DNA from: Streptomyces sp. CB01881
GTDB lineage: Bacteria; Actinomycetota; Actinomycetes; Streptomycetales; Streptomycetaceae
Length of the DNA stretch: 64,000 nucleotides
Assembly: GCF_002953255.1 (NCBI RefSeq)
Contig: NZ_CP026498.1
Location: 6,141,756 to 6,205,755, forward strand
Direction of reading: 5' to 3'
The translations under genes and the position numbers were made by a program. Position 1 is the stretch's first letter. The number at the start of each line of letters is the position of its first letter. Below the pieces are notes generated by a model. It was not told where the DNA came from. It made no database searches and saw only the letters and a program-made list of their open reading frames with translations. Positions 50,451 to 59,879 of this stretch are shown in pieces.

Positions 50451-51967
50451 ACGGCACCGCCCCGCCCCCGCCCCTGACGCCGCCCCTGACGCCACCCCGC
50501 GCCCCGCGCCGGCGGCGGGTGATCAGCTGGTACCGCGCCCAGTCCCTGCGCAGCCGGCTGACCATCCTGACGGCGGCGGCGGTGGCGGTGGCGATCGCCC
50601 TGTCCGCCCTGGCGTGCTGGTTCATCGTGGAGAAGCAGCTGTACGGCCAGGTCCAGCACGACCTGGAGAACGTTCCGCCGCCCCGCGCGGCGCCCCTCCA
50701 ACTCCCGTGCGCCACGACGCCGGAGGCGGCCCTGAAGAAGGTCCAGGAGAACCAGGAGGCCGGCGTGCTCCCGGAGCCGCCGGCCGGTGGTCCGGCGTCC
50801 CGGGACACCCAGTTCGTCTGGGCCGACCCGGCCTGCGTCACCCTTCCGGCGACCGCCACCAGGGCCATCGTCATCCAGCCGAACGACGCCCGGGCATTCG
50901 CGCTCAAGCCGAACCAGGCGATCATCCGCGACGGCCGCTTCACCAATGGCGAGCCCGCCATGGTCAAGATCACCCTGGCCCGTACCTCCACCCACTCCTC
51001 CGTGCTGATCATGGTCGCCACCCCCACCAAGGCGGTGGAGGAATCCCTCAACCAACTTGCCCTCATCCTCGGCGGGGTGGCCCTCGGCGGAGTCATCCTC
51101 GCCGGCCTCGCCGGGCGCCTGGTCGCCCGTTCCGCGCTCAAGCCCGTCGACCAACTCACCGACGTGGTCGAGCACATCGCCCGCACCGAGGAGGTCGGCA
51201 GCACCATCCCGGTGCACGGCAGCGACGAGATCGCCCGGCTCTCCACCTCCTTCAACTCCATGTCCACCGCCCTCGCCAACTCCCGGGACCGCCAGACCCG
51301 GCTGATCGCCGACGCAGGGCACGAGCTCCGTACGCCGCTCACCTCGCTGCGCACCAACGTCGACCTGCTGATCCGCAGCAACGAGACCGGCCGCCCGCTG
51401 CCCCCTGCCACCAAGACCAAGCTGCTCGGCAACATGAAGGCGCAGATGCAGGAACTCACCGTCCTGATCGGCGACCTGCTCCAGCTCTCCCGGCCGGACT
51501 CGCCCAAGCCGGTCCGCAACCTGGCCGTCGTCGCCCTGCACGAGATCGCCGAACGCGCCGTCGCCCGGGCCAAGTTGCGCGGTCCGGGGCTGGCCTTCGA
51601 GACCGATGTCGCGCCCTGGTTCGTGCACGGCGACGCCGCCGCCCTCGAACGGGCGGTGATCAACCTGCTGGACAACGCGGTCAAGTACAGCCCGCCGGGC
51701 GGCACCATCGAAGTCCGCCTCGACCAGGGCGTGTTGACCGTTCGCGACCACGGACCGGGCATCCCGCCGGACGAGTTGCAGTACGTCTTCGACCGGTTCT
51801 GGCGTTCACCGTCCTCGCGCCAGCTCCCCGGCTCCGGGCTCGGGTTGTCGATCGTCGCGCAGAGCGTGCGGGAGTCCGGCGGCGAGGTGTCGCTCGGCCC
51901 GGCCCAGGACGGCGGCCCGGGCGCGCTGGCCACCGTCCGTCTGCCGGGCGGCCCGGCCCCCACCTGA
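50447..51967 (+). CDS. Sensor histidine kinase, MprB-like (506 aa)
   Basis: Pro-rich N-terminus, transmembrane helix (about 40-60), extracellular sensor of about 130 residues, second helix (about 200-225), HAMP, HisKA with His 292 (DAGHELRTPLTSLRTNVD) and HATPase_c with NLLDNAVKYSPPGG, DHGPGIPPDEL and GSGLGLSIV. GTG start overlaps the regulator stop. Signal probably envelope stress, by analogy with MprB (inference). Confidence 0.93.
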   Translation: MNGTAPPPPLTPPLTPPRAPRRRRVISWYRAQSLRSRLTILTAAAVAVAIALSALACWFIVEKQLYGQVQHDLENVPPPRAAPLQLPCATTPEAALKKVQENQEAGVLPEPPAGGPASRDTQFVWADPACVTLPATATRAIVIQPNDARAFALKPNQAIIRDGRFTNGEPAMVKITLARTSTHSSVLIMVATPTKAVEESLNQLALILGGVALGGVILAGLAGRLVARSALKPVDQLTDVVEHIARTEEVGSTIPVHGSDEIARLSTSFNSMSTALANSRDRQTRLIADAGHELRTPLTSLRTNVDLLIRSNETGRPLPPATKTKLLGNMKAQMQELTVLIGDLLQLSRPDSPKPVRNLAVVALHEIAERAVARAKLRGPGLAFETDVAPWFVHGDAAALERAVINLLDNAVKYSPPGGTIEVRLDQGVLTVRDHGPGIPPDELQYVFDRFWRSPSSRQLPGSGLGLSIVAQSVRESGGEVSLGPAQDGGPGALATVRLPGGPAPT

Positions 51968-51985
51968 CGGCGCCGGGAACGCAGA

Positions 51986-52018
51986 ACGGGCGGGGCGCCC
52001 CGACAGCGCCCCGCCCGT
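51986..52018. terminator. Bidirectional terminator between the kinase and the 5'-nucleotidase genes
   Basis: ACGGGCGGGGCGC / GCGCCCCGCCCGT, 13-bp perfect stem, 7-base loop, between convergent stops at 51967 and 52035. Confidence 0.88.
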
Positions 52019-52034
52019 CCTTGCCGGCTCACGG

Positions 52035-53828
52035 TCAGTCGATGTCGCTGCCCGGGCCGATGACCTTGATCCGGTCCTGCGCCGGCGCCTTCAGCGGCGA
52101 GGCCGCCGAGCTGTGCGCGCCGAGGTAGGCGGCAAAGACGTCCAGGTCCGAGGCGCCGACCAGCTTGTCGGTGCCGGCCGCGAAGGCCGGGAAGCCGTCG
52201 CCGCCGCCGGCCAGGAACTCGTTGGCCGCGACCCGGTACTTGCCGGCCGGGTCGATCGGGGCGCCGTTGAGGCGGATCGAGTCCGCCACCACGCGGGCCG
52301 CGCCGGTCTTGCGCATGTCCAGCGTGTAGGCCAGGTTCTTCGAACCCTGCAGGATCTTCGGCGCGGCGTCGTTCGGGCCGCTCACCTGCTGCTGGAGCAG
52401 CTGGACCAGCTGGGCGCCGGTCAGCGTCTTGACCTGCATCATGTTGGTGAACGGCTGGACGGTGAACGCCTCGCCGTAGGTCACCACGCCGTCGCCCTCG
52501 GCGCCGCTCGCCTTGTACACCAGGTCGGAGCGGATGCCGCCGGGGTTCATGAACGCGACCTGCGCGCCGCCCTTGTCGGCGGGGGCCAGGCCCTCCAGCT
52601 GCGCGTCGGCGATCACGTCACCGAGCGGCTTCTCGAGGTCGCTGCTGCCGCGGCCGTTGATGTCCGAACCGACGTAGCCGACCGGGCGGTTGGCGATCGG
52701 CGCGGCCAGCTTGGAGTAGTGCGCGATCAGCTCCGTCATGTCCGGGGCCTTCTCGACGGTCCGGCGCACGACGTGGTTCTCGGCCTTGACCGACGGGCGG
52801 ACGATGCTGCCCGTGGTCTTGTCGAGCTTCAGGTCGATCTCGGTGTAGAGCCGGCCGAAGGAGGCGGCACTGGTCACCGAGCGGGGCACGCCCTGCGGGT
52901 CCGGGATGGTGCAGGCGTACGCGTTGTGGGTGTGACCGGTGACGATGGCGCCGATCGCCGGGTCCAGGTTCTTGGCGATGTCGACGATCGGGCCGGAGAT
53001 GCCCTGGCCGGCGGTGCCGCAGTCGTAGTTGTACGTGCTGCTGGCCGGGTAGCCGCCCTCGTGGATCAGCGCGACGATCGAGTTGACGCCCTGCTTCTTG
53101 AGCTCGGCGGCGTACTTGTTGATCGTGGCGACCTCGTTGCCGAACTTCAGGCCCTTGACGCCCTCGGCGGTCACGATGTTCGGCGTGCCCTCCAGGGTGG
53201 CGCCGATGAAGCCGACCTTCACGCCCTGCGACTTGGTCACCCAGTACGGGGCCAGGATGGGCTTGCCGGTCTTCTCGTTGGTGACGTTGGCGGCCAGGTA
53301 GTTGAAGTTGGCGCCCTTGAACTTGCGCCCCTCCTCGTAGCAGCCGTCCACCGGGTGGCAGCCGCCCTCCTGGAGGCGGACGAGCTCCTTGGCGCCCTCG
53401 TCGAACTCGTGGTTGCCGACCGCCGTGACGTCCAGGCCGAGCTTGTCCATCGCCTCGATGGTCGGCTCGTCGTGGAAGAGCGCCGAGGTCAGCGGGGAGG
53501 CGCCGACGATGTCACCGGCGGCGACGGTGATCGAGTCGTCGGCCGGGATGCGGGCCTGGCGCAGCGCGGTGGCCAGGTACTCGATGCCGCCCGCCGGAGT
53601 GGAGACGACCTGGCCGGTGGCCGGGTCGATCTCCTTGATGGTGCCGGAGGAGCCGGCCGGGGGCTCCAGGTTGCCGTGGAAGTCGTTGATCGCCAGCAGC
53701 TGGAGGTTGACGGTCTTTTGCCGCTTCGCGTCGGCGGCCTGGGCGGCGGTCGGCATGGCCACCGTGCCGACGAGGCCGGCCGCGGCGATCGCGGCCAGGG
53801 CTGCACGTCGGGATCTGGCAGTGAGCAT
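52035..53828 (-). CDS. Secreted 5'-nucleotidase / 2',3'-cyclic phosphodiesterase (597 aa)
   Basis: Extracellular phosphatase freeing phosphate and nucleosides from nucleotides. Signal peptide RRAALAAIAAAGLVGTVAMPTAAQA, metallophosphatase domain with INDFHGNLEPP, AGDIVGASPL, VGNHEFDEG and GHTHNAY, and a C-terminal 5'-nucleotidase domain (NPGGIRSDL, ANEFLAGGGDGFPAF). ATG at 53828. The upstream region on the minus strand has TGACAG-N16-TAGGCT as a possible promoter near 53910-53940. Confidence 0.93.
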   Translation of the reverse strand: MLTARSRRAALAAIAAAGLVGTVAMPTAAQAADAKRQKTVNLQLLAINDFHGNLEPPAGSSGTIKEIDPATGQVVSTPAGGIEYLATALRQARIPADDSITVAAGDIVGASPLTSALFHDEPTIEAMDKLGLDVTAVGNHEFDEGAKELVRLQEGGCHPVDGCYEEGRKFKGANFNYLAANVTNEKTGKPILAPYWVTKSQGVKVGFIGATLEGTPNIVTAEGVKGLKFGNEVATINKYAAELKKQGVNSIVALIHEGGYPASSTYNYDCGTAGQGISGPIVDIAKNLDPAIGAIVTGHTHNAYACTIPDPQGVPRSVTSAASFGRLYTEIDLKLDKTTGSIVRPSVKAENHVVRRTVEKAPDMTELIAHYSKLAAPIANRPVGYVGSDINGRGSSDLEKPLGDVIADAQLEGLAPADKGGAQVAFMNPGGIRSDLVYKASGAEGDGVVTYGEAFTVQPFTNMMQVKTLTGAQLVQLLQQQVSGPNDAAPKILQGSKNLAYTLDMRKTGAARVVADSIRLNGAPIDPAGKYRVAANEFLAGGGDGFPAFAAGTDKLVGASDLDVFAAYLGAHSSAASPLKAPAQDRIKVIGPGSDID

Positions 53829-54074
53829 TCTGAGGGGTCCCCTGCACCTTGAGAGAGCGCCCAGCTGTGGACAGGTCCGGGCGGGCGACGATGTCGTTGC
53901 GCGAGTGCAGCCTAGAGTCAACGCGCGTAGCTGTCAGGACCCTGAACGTAACGACAGGGTTACCTACTGACGAATCGTCGCCGCACACCGGACTCCGCCG
54001 GCCCTCCCGGACCGGCCGGCTCCTCGGCCGCAGGCCCCCTCCGGGTTCACTCCGGGGCCACGGCCGAGCCCCGG

Positions 54075-55424
54075 TCAGACTCCCGGCTCGGCCGCCAACT
54101 GCCGCTCCGCACGGTCCCGTTCGGCCACCGCGTCCTCGGTCATCGCACGGTCCGTGTACACCAGCGGCCGCTCGGCCTCGGTGATGATGTGCTTCACCAC
54201 CTGGACGTTGCCGTTCACGTCCCAGACCGCGATGCCCGGCGAAAGTGTGGGAATGATCTCCACCGCCCAGCGCGGCAGACCCAGCACCCGGCCGGTGGCT
54301 CTCGCCTCCTCGGCCTTCTGCATGTAGATGGTCCGGGTGGAGGCCATCTTCAGGATCGCCGAGGCCTCCTTGGCCGCCGCACCGTCCACCACGTCCGACA
54401 GGTGGTGGACCACGGCGACGAAGGAGAGACCGAGGCGGCGCCCGAACTTCAGCAGCCGCTGGAAGAGCTGCGCGACGAAGGGGCTGTTGATGATGTGCCA
54501 GGCCTCCTCGACCAGGAAGATCCGCTTCTTCCGGTCCGGCCTGATCCAGGTGTGCTCCAGCCAGACGCCGACGATCGCCATCAGGATCGGCATCGCGATC
54601 GAGTTGCGGTCGATGTGCGAGAGGTCGAAGACGATCAGCGGTGCGTCCAGGTCGATGCCGTCGGTGGTCGAACCGTCGAACATGCCACGCAGGTCACCGT
54701 CGACCAGCCGATCCAGCACCAGCGCCACGTCCAGGCCCCAGGACTGCACCTCGTCCACCCCCACGCCCAGGGACTCCACCGAGGACAGCTCGGGGCTGCG
54801 CAGAGTGTTGATGATGTCGTCCAGCACGGGCTGGCGGTCGGTCACCGTCGCCACCACGTGGGCGTGCGCGGCCTTCAGCGCGAAACCGGCCCGCTCCTCC
54901 AGCCCGCGCCCCATCGCCACCTCGATGATGGTGCGCAGCAGCGACAGCTGCCCGGTCTGGGTGATGGCCGGGTCCAGCGGGTTGAGCTTCACCCCGCCGT
55001 CCCGGGCGGCCATCGGATCGAGCCGGATCGACTTTATGCCCAGGGCGTTGGCGATCAGATTCCACTCGCCGACCCCGTCCTCGCCCTGCGCGTCCAGCAC
55101 CACCACCTGCCGGTCCCGGAAACGCAGCTGGCGCAGCACGTACGTCTTCTCCAGCGCCGACTTGCCGTTGCCGGACTCGCCCAGCACCAGCCAGTGCGGG
55201 GCCGGCAGCTGCTGCCCGTACAGCTGGAACGGGTCGTAGACGTACCCCTTGCCGCTGTACACCTCGCGGCCGATGATCACGCCCGAATCCCCCAGCCCCG
55301 GGGCGGCCGTGGGCAGGTAGACCGCCTGCGCCTGGCCGGTGGAGGTGCGCACCGGCAGGCGGGTGGTCTCCACCTTGCCGAACATCAGGCTGGTGAACGC
55401 GTCGGTGAGGTTGCCGATCGCCAT
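54075..55424 (-). CDS. VirB4/TraC-type secretion ATPase, C-terminal half (449 aa)
   Basis: ATPase of a type IV secretion-like machine. Walker A GESGNGKSAL with Lys 88, Walker B IFLVEEAWHIINS (about 295-307) and the VirB4/TraC tail features FGRRLGLSFVAVVHHLSDVV and ILKMASTRTIYMQK. ATG at 55424. It lies 18 bases downstream of the SCO6880-like gene, which supplies the N-terminal VirB4 part on a separate polypeptide. From memory this matches CmdB of the S. coelicolor cmdABCDEF differentiation cluster. Confidence 0.88.
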   Translation of the reverse strand: MAIGNLTDAFTSLMFGKVETTRLPVRTSTGQAQAVYLPTAAPGLGDSGVIIGREVYSGKGYVYDPFQLYGQQLPAPHWLVLGESGNGKSALEKTYVLRQLRFRDRQVVVLDAQGEDGVGEWNLIANALGIKSIRLDPMAARDGGVKLNPLDPAITQTGQLSLLRTIIEVAMGRGLEERAGFALKAAHAHVVATVTDRQPVLDDIINTLRSPELSSVESLGVGVDEVQSWGLDVALVLDRLVDGDLRGMFDGSTTDGIDLDAPLIVFDLSHIDRNSIAMPILMAIVGVWLEHTWIRPDRKKRIFLVEEAWHIINSPFVAQLFQRLLKFGRRLGLSFVAVVHHLSDVVDGAAAKEASAILKMASTRTIYMQKAEEARATGRVLGLPRWAVEIIPTLSPGIAVWDVNGNVQVVKHIITEAERPLVYTDRAMTEDAVAERDRAERQLAAEPGV

Positions 55425-55442
55425 ACGGGGCCTCCAGGTGGA

Positions 55443-57017
55443 TCAGCGGCGGATGCCGGTGGCGAACGGCAGGGTGTTGACGAACGCCCGGTGGTGCTCG
55501 CGGTCGCACCACTCCAGCTTGAGGTAGCTCTTGCCGGCCGAGGCCCGGATGGTCCGCTTGTCGCGGGCCAGCGCCTCGGGGCTGCGCGAGGAGACCGTGA
55601 TGTAGCCGACCAGGTTGACCCCGGCCGCGCCGGACGCCAGGTCGTCACCGCGCTGGTCGACCCGGCCGGTGTGGGCCAGGTCGCGCGGGTCGACCGTGCG
55701 GTTCATCTTGGCGGCGCGGCTGGCCTCCGCCTCGTCGTTGGTCTTCTCGGTGAGCATCCGCTCGATCGCGACGTCGGTGGGCTCCAGGTCCATCGTCACC
55801 GCGACCGTCCGGATCACGTCCGGGGTGTGCACCAGCAGCGGCGCCAGGAAGTTGACGCCCACCGGGGTCAGCGGCCACTCCTTGATCCAGGCGGTGGCGT
55901 GGCACCACGGCGCCCGGGTCACCGACTCCCGGGTCTTCGCCTGGAGGAACTGCGGCTCCGTCGCGTCCAGCTCGGCCGGCCAGGCGTTGCGCCGGGACAT
56001 CGCCTGGATGTGGTCGATCGGGTGGTCCGGGTCGTACATCGAGTGCAGCAGCGAGGAGAGCCGCGCCTGGCCGAGCGGCTGGCGCACCCGGATGTCCGCC
56101 TCGGCCAGCCGGGCGCAGATGTCCGTCAGCTCACGGGCCATCACCGCGGCCAGGCCCTCGTCGTCCCGGGCACGGCGCCCGGTCGCCGTCCGGCCCATCG
56201 CGTGCGCCTCGGCCGCCAGGTCGCGGGTGTAGTGCATGCAGGCCACCAGGTACGCCCGGTGCTGCTCCGAGGAGGTCGACACCATCGACTGCAGCTGGTC
56301 GTACGAGTCCTGCAGCCAGCGCGGTGCGTCGTGGTCGCCGCGCCGCTCCACGTCCTTGGCGTGCGCGTCCGGGTCGGCCGGGAGCGTCCGGGCAAGGATC
56401 TGCAGCCGGGTCACGAAGCCGTCCCCGTTGGCGACGTGCTTCAGCAGCGTGCCGAACCGGTCGACCAGCGCCTCCTGGTCCTCCGAGTCGCGCAGGCCGA
56501 CGCCCGGGCCCTCGATCTCGATCGCCGCCGTGACCGTCCGCCGCTCCAGGTGCATCAGCACCCCGACCTCGTCCGGCCCGAACGGGGCCGCCAGCCAGCG
56601 CAGCCGCCCGACCCCCGGCGGCGGGCCGACCTCGACCTCACGGCCGTCCAGCCGGGTCCCCGCGTCCATCGCGTCCGACTTCCACACCGCCCGGCCGCTG
56701 CGGACCGTCCGGCGGTAGGTGCGGTTGATCTCCACCCACTTGTAGAACGTCCGACGCCGGTACGGCACGTACACCGCCGCGATCGCCAGCAGCGGCAGGC
56801 CGACCAGGCCCGCGATGCGCAGCGGCAGGACCGGCATCATCAGGCCCCAGAGCATGCCGAGGAACGCCCCGAAGATGATCAGGACGATCTCGCCGGACTC
56901 CCGGTTGCGGCCGATCGGCGCGTTCGGGCGGGCCTTGCCGATCAGGTAGGTGCGGCGCTGGTGCACGTACGGCTGGGCGTACTGGGCACCGTACTGACCG
57001 AGTGGTTCGCTGCTCAC
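55443..57017 (-). CDS. SCO6880-family protein: PrgI/VirB3 plus VirB4 N-terminal domain (524 aa)
   Basis: Two N-terminal transmembrane helices (GEIVLIIFGAFLGMLWGLMM; LRIAGLVGLPLLAIAAVYV, about 45-90) like PrgI/VirB3, then a cytoplasmic domain resembling the non-ATPase half of VirB4 (VGVLMHLERRTVTAAIEIEG, LGQARLSSLLHSMYDPDHP). No Walker motif. GTG at 57017. Sits between the VirB6-like and ATPase genes with gaps of 7 and 18 bases, one operon. Confidence 0.85.
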   Translation of the reverse strand: MSSEPLGQYGAQYAQPYVHQRRTYLIGKARPNAPIGRNRESGEIVLIIFGAFLGMLWGLMMPVLPLRIAGLVGLPLLAIAAVYVPYRRRTFYKWVEINRTYRRTVRSGRAVWKSDAMDAGTRLDGREVEVGPPPGVGRLRWLAAPFGPDEVGVLMHLERRTVTAAIEIEGPGVGLRDSEDQEALVDRFGTLLKHVANGDGFVTRLQILARTLPADPDAHAKDVERRGDHDAPRWLQDSYDQLQSMVSTSSEQHRAYLVACMHYTRDLAAEAHAMGRTATGRRARDDEGLAAVMARELTDICARLAEADIRVRQPLGQARLSSLLHSMYDPDHPIDHIQAMSRRNAWPAELDATEPQFLQAKTRESVTRAPWCHATAWIKEWPLTPVGVNFLAPLLVHTPDVIRTVAVTMDLEPTDVAIERMLTEKTNDEAEASRAAKMNRTVDPRDLAHTGRVDQRGDDLASGAAGVNLVGYITVSSRSPEALARDKRTIRASAGKSYLKLEWCDREHHRAFVNTLPFATGIRR

Positions 57018-57024
57018 TTACCCG

Positions 57025-58317
57025 TCACCCTCCCTTCGCTGGATTGCTGTCGCGGATCGGTACGTCTCGCATCGGCACCGAGGCCGGCGGTGCGGCCTGC
57101 TGCGGCGGCGCCGGGGTGCGCGCGGCATGGGCGGCGATGCCCGGCGCGACCGAGCCGCCACCCGAGCCCGCACCGCCCCCGCCGACACCCTGCGGGCCGC
57201 GGTCGCCGTGCGTGCTGATGCCCTGCTTCACCAGGTTCGCCGTCCCGTTGATCATCGCCGAACCGGCCGACACCGCGTGGGCCCGGGCGTTGCGCATGCT
57301 CATGATCTCGTCGCCGAAGCCCGGCACGAAGCGGTAGACGGAGGCGCTCGCGAAGATCGACAGGAACAGGATCGCCAGCCCCGACAGCACCCGGGCGAAG
57401 TCGTCGCCCGCCCCGGCGCCGGTCGCCACCGCGCCGGCCAGCCCGAGGATGATCACGATGATCGGCTTCGCCAGGTCCACCGCCAGCATCACCCCGGCCC
57501 AGCGGCGCACGTGCTTCCACAGCTGCTTGTCCACCAGCCCCGCGTACACCGCCGTCCCCAGCAGCGCGCCCACGTACAGCATCGCCGCCCGGATCAGCAG
57601 CTCCACCCAGAGCACCGCCGCCGCCAGCACGGCCACCAGCGACACGATGATCAGGATCAGCGGGCCGCCGCCCATCGACCCCTTCTCCAGGGTGTCCGCG
57701 AACCCGCCCAGGTACGTCCCGGTGTCCGACTTCGTCCCCACCGCGATCGCCTTGGTCAGCCCGTCCGTCGCGCTCACCACGGTGTACAGGATCAGCGGCG
57801 TGAACGCCGACGCCACCACGGTCAGCCACAGGAAGCCGATCGCCTCCGAGATCGCCGTCGTCAACGGCGCCCCGCGCACCGCCCGCTTCGTCACCGCCAG
57901 CAGCCAGAGCACCAGCGTGATGATCGTCGACGCGGCGAACACCACCGCGTACTGCTGCAGGAACGACGCATTGGTGAAGTCGACCTGCGTCGTCCCGTCG
58001 ATCGCCCCCGACAGACTCCGCACCACCCACGCCGCCGCCTGCGCACACCCCTTGGCCAGCGACCCGAGCGGGTCGGTGACCCCGCCGACTCCCGTCCCGG
58101 GGACGGAGCCACCGCCGGGCTTGGAGGCGCAGTAGACACCGCTACCGGGAAGTGGCAGCACGTCACAGTCGTTGCCGCTGGGCGAGGCCGTGGGGCTCGG
58201 CGTGGGCTCGGCCAAGGCCTGTGAGGCCAGTGCCAGGGAGGCGACCTGAAGAGCGACCAACGCTCCCATCACCCCACCGACCCGGGACATCTTCCTGGTG
58301 ACGGCATCAACGGGCAT
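57025..58317 (-). CDS. VirB6/TrbL-like polytopic membrane protein (430 aa)
   Basis: Signal-like first helix (VMGALVALQVASLALASQALA), a Cys-containing extracellular stretch, about six transmembrane helices between residues 130 and 340 and a Gly/Pro-rich tail (GVGGGGAGSGGGS). This is the profile of the TrbL/VirB6 channel component. ATG at 58317 overlaps the stop of the upstream gene by 11 bases; a second ATG lies at 58290. Confidence 0.82.
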   Translation of the reverse strand: MPVDAVTRKMSRVGGVMGALVALQVASLALASQALAEPTPSPTASPSGNDCDVLPLPGSGVYCASKPGGGSVPGTGVGGVTDPLGSLAKGCAQAAAWVVRSLSGAIDGTTQVDFTNASFLQQYAVVFAASTIITLVLWLLAVTKRAVRGAPLTTAISEAIGFLWLTVVASAFTPLILYTVVSATDGLTKAIAVGTKSDTGTYLGGFADTLEKGSMGGGPLILIIVSLVAVLAAAVLWVELLIRAAMLYVGALLGTAVYAGLVDKQLWKHVRRWAGVMLAVDLAKPIIVIILGLAGAVATGAGAGDDFARVLSGLAILFLSIFASASVYRFVPGFGDEIMSMRNARAHAVSAGSAMINGTANLVKQGISTHGDRGPQGVGGGGAGSGGGSVAPGIAAHAARTPAPPQQAAPPASVPMRDVPIRDSNPAKGG

Positions 58318-59122
58318 AGCGGAAACCCCCGAACTGCTGGACGGCGCCGGTGATCTCCTCGGCGGTGGCGGCCTGTTGGTCGCCCGGCATCGGGGCTGGG
58401 CCCTGCCGGCTTGCGTAGTCGGTGAGCTTCCAGTCGGCACCCGTCCAGCGCAGGGTCAGGGTGAGGGTGAACCAGTTCTCCGTGACGGGCTGGACGGAGC
58501 GTTCACCGGCGAGGCCGGTGAGGCCGGTGCACCAGACCTCGACCTTGGCGTCGGTGTCGCTGTAGCCGACCGACTTGGTGCCGGCCGGGACGGTACGGCT
58601 GACGAAGGTGAGTCCCTTGGGGGCGCGCCCCTGGGCGTCGAGGCCGTAGCGGGCGGCCGTGTCGCCGCCGAACCCCTGGTCCAGGCGACTCTGGAGGGCC
58701 GCCGTGGCGGACGGGTCGGCGATGGTGGCGACGATGGTGTGGCGGCTGTCGGTGCGGAACATGTCGGCGGAGCCGATGGCGACCGCGTAGTTGGCGGCGG
58801 CCGACTGCGCGCCCTGGTCGGTGTGCGGGAAGCCGCCGGCGATGCCGTTGCTGGTGGTGCTCACGGGCTGGTCGCCGCTGGGGGCGGGCCCGGCGCCGGA
58901 GGCCGCGGTGGGTGCGGCGTCGGCGGAGCGGCCGGTGGTGGTGCCGGGGTCGGCCTTGCCGCGGTTGGCGATGGAGATCGCGACCACGAGCAGGGTGACG
59001 ACCACCAGGACGGTCAGCATGGTGCGCAGCGGCCGGGACTGACGGGCGGGCGGCTGGGAGGAGGGCTGTTCACCGACCGGCAGCCGCGTACGGGTGTGCG
59101 GCTGGTCGTCGGACAACGGCAC
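58307..59122 (-). CDS. VirB8/TcpC-like conjugation-type membrane protein (271 aa)
   Basis: Cytoplasmic tail, one transmembrane helix (TMLTVLVVVTLLVVAISIA, about 35-53), Ser/Ala/Thr linker and an extracellular NTF2-like domain (AANYAVAIGSADMFRTDSRH, TENWFTLTLTLRWTGADWKLTDYA). This layout fits VirB8/TcpC. GTG at 59122 with SD AGGAGGG. Confidence 0.75.
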   Translation of the reverse strand: MPLSDDQPHTRTRLPVGEQPSSQPPARQSRPLRTMLTVLVVVTLLVVAISIANRGKADPGTTTGRSADAAPTAASGAGPAPSGDQPVSTTSNGIAGGFPHTDQGAQSAAANYAVAIGSADMFRTDSRHTIVATIADPSATAALQSRLDQGFGGDTAARYGLDAQGRAPKGLTFVSRTVPAGTKSVGYSDTDAKVEVWCTGLTGLAGERSVQPVTENWFTLTLTLRWTGADWKLTDYASRQGPAPMPGDQQAATAEEITGAVQQFGGFRYAR

Positions 59123-59289
59123 GGCGGCCCTCCTGGTGCGGGGAGCCGGGGCGGCTCCGGGGCCCCTCCGCCCGTGGGCGGGCGCGGAGGGCGGGGTGAT
59201 GGGTGGACTCCCGGCGGGGACTCCGGCGGATCGTGACGGCCGGACGGCCGGGCGGGCTCACCGCCGGTCCCGTCCTTGCTGTCCGATCG

Positions 59290-59646
59290 TCAGATGGCCA
59301 TGCCGTAGACAATGGTGAACAGAGTGCCGAGTGATCCAATGATGAACACGCCGGTCAGCCCGGCGATGATCAGCCCCTTGCCCTGCTCGGCACCGAAGCT
59401 GTCGCGCATGGCGGTGGCGCCGATGCGCTGCTTGGCCGCGCCCCAGACGGCGATGCCGAGGCAGGCCAGGATCGCCACGGCCATGACGACCTCGACCATC
59501 ACCCGGGCCTCCGACCCGAGACTCGCGAACGGGCCCCAGTCGGGGGCGATCCCGCCGATGATGGTGTCGATATTCGGCTTCTTAGGAGGGTCCTCGGCCA
59601 GGTGGCCGATCGCGATGCTGTTCACGCTGCTCAGGTTCATTTCCAT
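59290..59646 (-). CDS. VirB2-like small two-helix membrane protein (118 aa)
   Basis: Polar N-terminus (about 45 residues), then two transmembrane helices (VMVEVVMAVAILACLGIAVWG; GLIIAGLTGVFIIGSLGTLF) joined by a short basic loop AAKQRIGATAMRDSF, the size and shape of a VirB2 pilin-like subunit. ATG at 59646 (or 59640). First gene of the minus-strand T4SS-like operon. Confidence 0.72.
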   Translation of the reverse strand: MEMNLSSVNSIAIGHLAEDPPKKPNIDTIIGGIAPDWGPFASLGSEARVMVEVVMAVAILACLGIAVWGAAKQRIGATAMRDSFGAEQGKGLIIAGLTGVFIIGSLGTLFTIVYGMAI

Positions 59647-59879
59647 CTCACCGCCCGATCAGGCAAATTCAAGGGCCCAGACCCCGTCCGCGCGAAGGGT
59701 CGGTGCCTATTCTTGGCCAGATCTGATGTCGACTTGGCTGCTTCTCGCGGATTGGTCGTGAGGTATGGGACACGTACGCGAGGATGTCCACCGTACGAAG
59801 GATAGCGCTCACTCTTTGTATCTCTGATGATTGCGGTGAGCAACGCCTTCCGGGACACTTCGACTGACGACTCGTCGGG

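Noticed and set aside
53900..53990. PHO box upstream of the 5'-nucleotidase gene
   Set aside because: GTTACGTTCAGG-like pieces occur but do not form convincing 11-bp GTTCACC repeats, so no feature was listed.
59647..59879. Lower-GC gap at the T4SS-like cluster as an attachment site or mobile-element boundary
   Set aside because: It is a divergent promoter region; no integrase, tRNA, direct repeat pair or relaxase is visible and codon use of the flanking genes is native.
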